From: Actinomycetota bacterium | GTDB taxonomy: Bacteria > Actinomycetota > Acidimicrobiia > Acidimicrobiales > Iamiaceae | DNA: 19,579 bases | Assembly (NCBI GenBank): GCA_018268545.1 | Contig: JAFDWI010000300.1 | Location: 1 to 19,579 of the forward strand | Direction: 5' to 3' | In this document: positions 15,178-19,579 of the stretch, in pieces | How the letters are laid out: every line of letters starts with the position of its first letter | Numbering within the stretch: the stretch's first letter is position 1 | The notes under the pieces: model-generated | What the model was told of the DNA's origin: nothing | Databases searched by the model: none | What the model saw: only the letters and a program-made list of their open reading frames with translations | Program-made: the position numbers and the translations under genes

Positions 15178-16644
15178 GTGAACGCCCAAGCAAGCCCGGC
15201 TCGAGACGTCGATGTGCCACCGGGTTCGAACCGCTCGCTCGTCCCCGATGGCTTCCTCTTCGGCGTCGCGACCGCGGGGTTCCAGATCGAGGGTGGGTTC
15301 AACGGACCCGACGAACCTCGCAACAACTGGTTCCGGTTCGAATCCGAGGGACGGGTCGTGCCTTCGGGGATCGCGCTCGACTTCTGGAACACCTACGAAT
15401 CGCAGCTCGACCATGCGGTCGCCGCGGGCGCGAACGCTTTTCGGTTCTCGGTCGAATGGGCCCGCTGTGAACCCGCGGAAGGTGAGATCGACGACGCGGC
15501 CATGGCGCGTTATGCCGACATCATCGACGCGTGCCGCGAACGCGGGCTCGAGCCGCTGGTCACCCTGCATCACTTCACCCACCCTCATTGGGCCGGTGAG
15601 GACTTCTGGCTCGACGGCCGTGCCCCGGAACGCTTCGCCCGATGGGCGCAGATCGCCGCCGCGGCGTTCGCGCCGAGCGTGCGTCACTGGGTGACGATCA
15701 ACGAGTGGAACATCCTCGCCATCCAGACGTACGTGACCGGTGACTTCCCGCCGGCCCGAACCGGTGATCTGCGATCGGCCGTGCGCTCCCTCGACCATCT
15801 GCTGGCCGCGCACGTGCTCGCCTACGACGCGATCCACGCCGCACGCAGCGACGCGATTGTTTCGACGAACGGCTTCGCGTTCTCGACCTACGGGCTCGAA
15901 CGGCTCGGCACCGACGTGTTGACCGCTCGTCTCCACGGGGTGCCCCGAGCGGATCTGCGGGTCTGGCTCGCTTCACGACGAAGCCGCTTCGAAGCAGCCG
16001 TCGACGCGGGCGGTCTCGTGGACCGAACGGTGAACCGGGTGATCGATCTCGACCGGGCGCTGCCACGCACGGTCGCCGCCGTCTACGACAGTCCACACAC
16101 CTGCACGCTCGACCACGTCCAGACCGATTTCTACAACCCGGACACCGCCTCGCATTTCCGACCGCCGGGCCACCGCACCGCCGGTGGACGCCATTGGGCC
16201 CCGGATCGGATGTTGTGGGACGACCCGGTCGACCCTGACCGGTTCGGTCGTTACCTCACCGCGCTCACCGTGCCGGGCCTCGAGCTCTGGGTCGTGGAGA
16301 ACGGTTTGTGCAACCGCCGGCGCAACGGGGTGAGCCTGGAGCGCTCCGACGGTTGGGATCGGCCCCGTTACCTCCAGGCGCACCTGGGTGCCCTGGTCGA
16401 CGCACTGGACTCGGGCGTTGCAATCGGTGCGTATTTTCACTGGTGTCTGGCCGACAACTACGAGTGGGGATCCTACGAGCCGTGCTTCGGCCTCTACGGC
16501 GTGGACCGGGAACGCGGTTGCCGCTGGATGCGCACCGACGCGATGGGCCACGATTCGGCGGGGGCGTTCCGTGCGCTGATCGAAGGGCTCACGTCGGGCG
16601 ATCGTGGCGTCCTCACGTGCGCACCCGGGGAGTTGGCCGGGTGA
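15178..16644 (+). CDS. Glycoside hydrolase family 1 beta-glycosidase
   Basis: 488 aa from GTG 15178, with GGGAG ten bases upstream; a start at 15097 would cover the promoter region. GH1 hallmarks run in order: FLFGVATAGFQIEGG near the N-terminus, acid/base E176 in TINEW, nucleophile E374 in VVENG, and the late sugar-binding motif HWCLADNYEWGSYEPCFGLYGVD. GH1 enzymes are retaining beta-glucosidases, beta-galactosidases or relatives. The acid/base motif is NEW rather than the usual NEP, and the nucleophile motif VVENG departs from ITENG, so this is a divergent branch. The stop overlaps the galT start (GTGA), which makes a galactoside the likely substrate; this is inference from context. There is no signal peptide, so it is probably cytoplasmic and depends on uptake of a small glycoside. 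Confidence 0.88.
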   Translation: MNAQASPARDVDVPPGSNRSLVPDGFLFGVATAGFQIEGGFNGPDEPRNNWFRFESEGRVVPSGIALDFWNTYESQLDHAVAAGANAFRFSVEWARCEPAEGEIDDAAMARYADIIDACRERGLEPLVTLHHFTHPHWAGEDFWLDGRAPERFARWAQIAAAAFAPSVRHWVTINEWNILAIQTYVTGDFPPARTGDLRSAVRSLDHLLAAHVLAYDAIHAARSDAIVSTNGFAFSTYGLERLGTDVLTARLHGVPRADLRVWLASRRSRFEAAVDAGGLVDRTVNRVIDLDRALPRTVAAVYDSPHTCTLDHVQTDFYNPDTASHFRPPGHRTAGGRHWAPDRMLWDDPVDPDRFGRYLTALTVPGLELWVVENGLCNRRRNGVSLERSDGWDRPRYLQAHLGALVDALDSGVAIGAYFHWCLADNYEWGSYEPCFGLYGVDRERGCRWMRTDAMGHDSAGAFRALIEGLTSGDRGVLTCAPGELAG

Positions 16645-17534
16645 TCGACGACATCGCGGTCGATCGGTTGAGCGGGCACCGGGTGATCATCGCACCCGAC
16701 CGCCAGGATCGACCGAACCTTCCCGACGACGGGTGCCCGTTCTGTGTGGGCGGGCGCGAAGCCCCCGAGCCCTACGACGTCCGCTGGTTCGCGAACCGGT
16801 GGCCGAGCCTGCCCGACGGGCGCGCCGAAGTGGTGCTGTTCTCGCCCGATCACGCCGCGTCGTTGGGCACGCTCGGCACCAAGGGGACCCGCCGGGTCAT
16901 CGACGTCTGGGCCGACCGGACCGTCGAGTTGGGTGCCCGGGACGATGTCGCCTATGTCCTCGTCTTCGAGAACCGGGGCGAGCGGATCGGTGCGACCATC
17001 GACCATCCCCACGGTCAGATCTACGCGTTCGGCGATGTGCCACCGGTGCCCGCGGGCGAGCTCGAACGAGCGGCTTCGGGGCCCTGTGAACTCTGTGTGC
17101 AGGCCGGCGATGTCGCCGATGGCGATGACCGGATCGTCGCATCGTGCGGTTCGTGGCGCGCCTGGATTCCGGCAGCGTCGGCGCATCCCTACGGCATCGT
17201 GTGTGCCCCCGCCACCCACGTCGCCTCATTGGCGGATGTCGACCCCGATTCACGCGACGACTTCGCACGGTTGCTCGGAGCCGTGCTCGGTGGGCTCGAC
17301 GCGCACTTCGACGAGCAGACCCCGTACATGTTGTGGATCCATCAGCGTCCGACCGATGACCGACCCTGGCCCCAGGCCCACGTCCACGCCGAGATCGTCC
17401 CGTTGCGGCGCGCGCCGGGAGTGGATCGTTTCGTGGCGGGCGCCGAGTTGGGAAGCGGCGTGTACATCAACTCGGTCCCCGCTCACACCGCAGCCGCGAA
17501 TCTCCGCTCGGCGATCGGGGCGGTGGGACGATGA
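16641..17534 (+). CDS. galT: Galactose-1-phosphate uridylyltransferase
   Basis: 297 aa from GTG 16641, in the GTGA overlap with the glycosidase stop. GalT exchanges UMP between UDP-glucose and galactose-1-phosphate in the Leloir pathway, through a uridylylated His. Seen here: the zinc/structural pair C32-P-F-C35, H71 (FSPDHAASL), and the active site D-H122-P-H124-G-Q with H124 the nucleophile. A second CELC pair lies near the middle, and the C-terminal half carries HVHAEIVPLRRAPGVDRFVAGAE. It is somewhat shorter than the E. coli enzyme (348 aa), as many actinobacterial forms are. The ATGA overlap with galK at the 3' end and GTGA at the 5' end suggest one transcript with coupled translation. 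No galE lies in the window. Confidence 0.93.
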   Translation: MIDDIAVDRLSGHRVIIAPDRQDRPNLPDDGCPFCVGGREAPEPYDVRWFANRWPSLPDGRAEVVLFSPDHAASLGTLGTKGTRRVIDVWADRTVELGARDDVAYVLVFENRGERIGATIDHPHGQIYAFGDVPPVPAGELERAASGPCELCVQAGDVADGDDRIVASCGSWRAWIPAASAHPYGIVCAPATHVASLADVDPDSRDDFARLLGAVLGGLDAHFDEQTPYMLWIHQRPTDDRPWPQAHVHAEIVPLRRAPGVDRFVAGAELGSGVYINSVPAHTAAANLRSAIGAVGR

Positions 17535-18553
17535 CCGTCGCCGACGCGCCCGGGGTGTCGACGATGATCCACGCGTTCGCGCCGGGTCGGGTCAACCTGA
17601 TCGGCGATCACACCGACTACACCGGCGGGCTCTGCCTCCCGATCGCGTTGCAATGGGGAACGACGGTCCAGGGTCATCGCGGTGGCGACCGGATCGTGCT
17701 CACCTCGACCCTCGACGGCGCGACCCTCGAACTTCCCCTCGACGGTTCCAGGCCCGAACAGGTCGACGGTTGGGGGCGCTACGTCGCCGCGGTCGCACAC
17801 GAGGTCGAACCGACCCGGGGGTTCACCGGCACGATCACCACGTCATTGCCGGTCGGTGCGGGGTTGTCCTCGAGCGCGTCGCTCGAAGTCGCGTTGTCGC
17901 TGGCGTTCGGCCACTCCGGGAGCCCGATGGAGCTTGCCCGAAGCGCGCAACGCGCCGAGTTCGCGGCCGTCGGCGTGCCGTGCGGGATCATGGACCAATT
18001 GGCGTCGGTGATGGGACGCGCCGGGCATGCGCTGCTGATCGACTGTCGAACCGACGAGGTGGTCCCGGTCGCGATCCCCGACGGCGCCGAGATCCGGATC
18101 ATCGACCCGGGGCGACCGCGCACGCTCGCGGGCTCCGAATACGCGGAGCGTCGCGCCGCGTGCGCCGCGGCGGAGGTGCTCGTGGGCTCGTTGCGCGACG
18201 CGACGCTCGAGGCGGTCGAGTCGATCCCGGACCTGGTGTTGCGGCGGCGGGCACGGCACGTGGTGACCGAGAATCGTCGAGTGCTCGTGGCCGCCCGGGC
18301 GCTGCGCGACGCCGATTGGGCCTCGATCGGTGCAGCGATGTTCGCGTCTCACGCATCTCTCCGTGACGACTTCGAGGTGTCGACGCCGGTGCTCGACGAG
18401 TTGGTCGACACCCTGGCGCGCACGCCGGGCGTGCATGGTGCCCGACTCACCGGCGCCGGGTTCGGCGGCTGTGTGGTTGCGTTGTGCGAACCGGGAGCGC
18501 TCGCCGACGGGTCCGAGGTCATCGCGTCGGACGGCGCACGAATCGTGCACTGA
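17531..18553 (+). CDS. galK: Galactokinase (GHMP kinase)
   Basis: 340 aa from ATG 17531 within ATGA. Galactokinase phosphorylates galactose at C1 with ATP. The sugar-binding signature reads PGRVNLIGDHTDYTGG (18-33), the GHMP ATP loop GAGLSSSAS is at 109-117, the catalytic Asp is D155 in CGIMDQ, and TGAGFGGC is near the C-terminus. The signature has Asp26 where galactokinases normally have Glu (GEHTDY); in the human enzyme this Glu contacts the sugar's C6 hydroxyl. A changed sugar preference is therefore possible, although adjacency to galT argues for galactose. The protein is shorter than E. coli GalK (382 aa). ATG 17564 (MIHAF) is an alternative start that would break the overlap. The gene ends 15 nt before the convergent PH-domain gene. 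Confidence 0.92.
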   Translation: MTVADAPGVSTMIHAFAPGRVNLIGDHTDYTGGLCLPIALQWGTTVQGHRGGDRIVLTSTLDGATLELPLDGSRPEQVDGWGRYVAAVAHEVEPTRGFTGTITTSLPVGAGLSSSASLEVALSLAFGHSGSPMELARSAQRAEFAAVGVPCGIMDQLASVMGRAGHALLIDCRTDEVVPVAIPDGAEIRIIDPGRPRTLAGSEYAERRAACAAAEVLVGSLRDATLEAVESIPDLVLRRRARHVVTENRRVLVAARALRDADWASIGAAMFASHASLRDDFEVSTPVLDELVDTLARTPGVHGARLTGAGFGGCVVALCEPGALADGSEVIASDGARIVH

Positions 18554-18562
18554 GGTCGGAGC

Positions 18563-18578
18563 GGACGCTCAAGCGTCC
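18563..18578. terminator. Hairpin between convergent galK and PH-domain genes
   Basis: GGACGCT-CA-AGCGTCC is a perfect 7-bp inverted repeat that begins ten bases after the galK stop and contains the TGA of the opposite gene in and beside its loop. It could stop transcripts from both sides. No T-run follows on either strand, so it may only slow polymerase or protect 3' ends. Confidence 0.4.
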
Positions 18579-19192
18579 AGAAGGCGCGCCTTTTGCGCTT
18601 GGAACTCGGCCTCGCTGAGCACACCGTTGCGGCGGAGTTCGTCGAGCTTGGTCAACTGTTCCGCGACGGATTCGGTCACCACCGGCGCCGATGCACCGCC
18701 TCGTGCGTCGCGATCCGTGTGCTGCATCTGTGCATTGATCTCGCGCTGGACCTCGTCGGGGTGACGGATGTCCTCGAAGGTCTGTCGACCGCCTTGGCTC
18801 GCGGATTCGATGATCAGGTCCCCCGCACCGATGATCCGTTCGATCGGGCCTCGGTGGTACTCCACGCTGTTGATCCGGTCGAGCGGGATCTGCACGCCGG
18901 TCTTGGAGATCACACCGGTCATCGACATCACCCGCTCATTCGTCACCGCGAACTCGGTGGTCGCCCACTTGACGTAACGGATCGCGAACCACACGAGCAC
19001 GACGAGTACCGCGACGCCTGCGACCGGGCGCAACACGGTCGCTGCCGTCCCGTTCGTCTTTGCGATGACGATGATCCCGACGATGACGACACCGAGCAGC
19101 GACGACACCGATGGCGCAAGAAAGATCCAATGCGGGTGGATGTCGACGATCAGTTCCTCACCCTCGTTGAGTTGCTTCTGCGCCGATCCCAT
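18569..19192 (-). CDS. Membrane protein with bacterial PH domain and C-terminal SHOCT motif
   Basis: 207 aa from ATG 19192. Two hydrophobic helices lie at about 22-43 and 53-73. A YdbS-like bacterial PH domain follows at about 79-155 (FAVTNERVMSMTGVISKTGVQIPLDRINSVEYHRG, then GAGDLIIES). After a polar linker, residues 177-205 (AEQLTKLDELRRNGVLSEAEFQAQKARLL) are a SHOCT helical pair, a short oligomerisation motif often placed at protein ends. The combination is common in actinobacteria and is usually of unknown role; membrane-stress or assembly functions are suggested for the PH family. It is convergent with galK and starts about 80 nt from the PIN-domain gene on the same strand. Confidence 0.87.
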   Translation of the reverse strand: MGSAQKQLNEGEELIVDIHPHWIFLAPSVSSLLGVVIVGIIVIAKTNGTAATVLRPVAGVAVLVVLVWFAIRYVKWATTEFAVTNERVMSMTGVISKTGVQIPLDRINSVEYHRGPIERIIGAGDLIIESASQGGRQTFEDIRHPDEVQREINAQMQHTDRDARGGASAPVVTESVAEQLTKLDELRRNGVLSEAEFQAQKARLLDA

Positions 19193-19199
19193 CCCCCCG

Positions 19200-19205
19200 A
19201 TCCTA
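19200..19205 (-). promoter_or_regulatory. Candidate -10 box (TAGGAT) of the PH-domain gene
   Basis: TAGGAT on the minus strand ends seven bases before ATG 19192, the spacing of a leaderless promoter. The bases between are CGGGGGG, which could instead act as a weak Shine-Dalgarno very close to the ATG. No good -35 is seen. The remaining 67 nt up to the PIN-domain stop show nothing further. Confidence 0.4.
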
Positions 19206-19272
19206 GTTGTTCCCGACCGTGCAGCAGCGCCGGACCGTCGACAGAAGCGACCTCACCTCCCTGCCGGATCGG

Positions 19273-19579
19273 TCAGGAAAGTGAGACAGGTGCAACGCTG
19301 AGGCGCTCGGCGACTGCTGCCTCGTGCAATCTCCGGTCCCAGACAGCAAGAACGAGATCGTCGATCCCGACCGCCAACGCGCTCGCCAGGTGAACCGCGT
19401 CGGCCCCGCGCAATGACCGACTCGCGGCGAGCCTCCCGGCGCTCGACTCGACCGCTGCGGTCAGCTCTACCGGTCGAACCGCCGCCCAGTACGACTCCCA
19501 GGCACGAATGGCGGACCGGTAACTCCCATCGTCGAGGCCGTGGCTGCGATGGCTCGCCGCAAGTGCCGCACATACCTCC
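19273..19579 (-). CDS. PIN-domain protein, VapC-like, N-terminus beyond window
   Basis: The last 101 residues are visible, in the frame starting at 19578 and ending with TGA 19275-19273. The end is typical of VapC-type PIN domains: about 60 residues of helical sequence, then SRSLRGADAVHLASALAVGIDDLVLAVWDRRLHEAAVAERLSVAPV. The Asp of GADAVHLA and the Asp of VWDRRL correspond to the third and fourth acidic residues of the RNase metal site; the first two would lie outside. VapC proteins cleave RNA and are held inactive by a small antitoxin, usually encoded just upstream, which here would also be outside the window. A solitary PIN protein cannot be excluded. Other open frames over this stretch are Arg-rich shadows. 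Confidence 0.78.
   Translation of the reverse strand, partial: EVCAALAASHRSHGLDDGSYRSAIRAWESYWAAVRPVELTAAVESSAGRLAASRSLRGADAVHLASALAVGIDDLVLAVWDRRLHEAAVAERLSVAPVSLS

Noticed and set aside
7884..18553. A single galactose-sensing and uptake system joining the ricin-B lectin with the gal operon
   Set aside because: Ricin-B domains often bind galactose, but the two are on opposite strands and separated by an unrelated operon; the sequence gives no direct link.
19253..19573. Minus-strand 106-codon frame at the window end
   Set aside because: Arg/Gly-rich with no domain; another frame over the same bases reads a clear PIN-domain C-terminus.

Overview
The window is high-GC, gene-dense bacterial DNA from an actinobacterium. 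The evidence is the codon usage, frequent GTG starts, TANNNT boxes 6-7 nt upstream of start codons (a sign of leaderless mRNAs), a DUF929/VKOR pair, a PIG-L deacetylase and a CaiB-type alpha-methylacyl-CoA racemase. A deep lineage such as Acidimicrobiia is my guess, not something the sequence proves. I see no rRNA, tRNA, CRISPR array, insertion sequence or phage gene, and no gene-free stretch longer than about 180 nt.

Layout. (1) 1-1536, minus strand: a small four-helix membrane protein, then a DUF929 thioredoxin-like protein overlapping a VKOR-family protein cut by the window edge, probably an envelope disulfide-forming pair. (2) 1604-6114, plus strand: a TATATT box, a heterodimeric ABC exporter pair and a nucleoside-hydrolase-like gene, each joined by a 4-nt overlap. 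The third overlap is CTGA, implying a CTG start codon. (3) 6288-7351, plus strand: an HtrA-like lipoprotein serine protease with PDZ domain, split by a one-base frame change between catalytic Asp and Ser. (4) 7348-12095, minus strand: a 1403-aa lipoprotein carrying six tandem ricin-B beta-trefoils, translationally coupled to a small lipoprotein. (5) 12253-15113, minus strand: alpha/beta hydrolase, alpha-methylacyl-CoA racemase and PIG-L deacetylase. (6) 15178-18553, plus strand and divergent from (5): GH1 beta-glycosidase, galT and galK, all overlapping by 4 nt, a compact galactoside-to-glucose-phosphate module. (7) 18569-19579, minus strand: a PH/SHOCT membrane protein and the C-terminal part of a VapC-type PIN-domain protein.

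How the parts fit. Most genes sit in tightly packed operons with ATGA, GTGA or CTGA stop/start overlaps, so stoichiometric co-translation is expected. The galactose module would release galactose from a beta-galactoside, phosphorylate it and exchange it onto UDP; galE is not in the window. The giant lectin has 18 repeats with two cysteines each and so needs exported disulfide formation, which the DUF929/VKOR pair could provide, but this functional link is inference. The points most worth a second look are the CTG start, the frameshifted protease with a slippery-type heptamer, and the six-trefoil lectin lipoprotein with its near-exact 396-nt DNA period and unrecognised N-terminal half.
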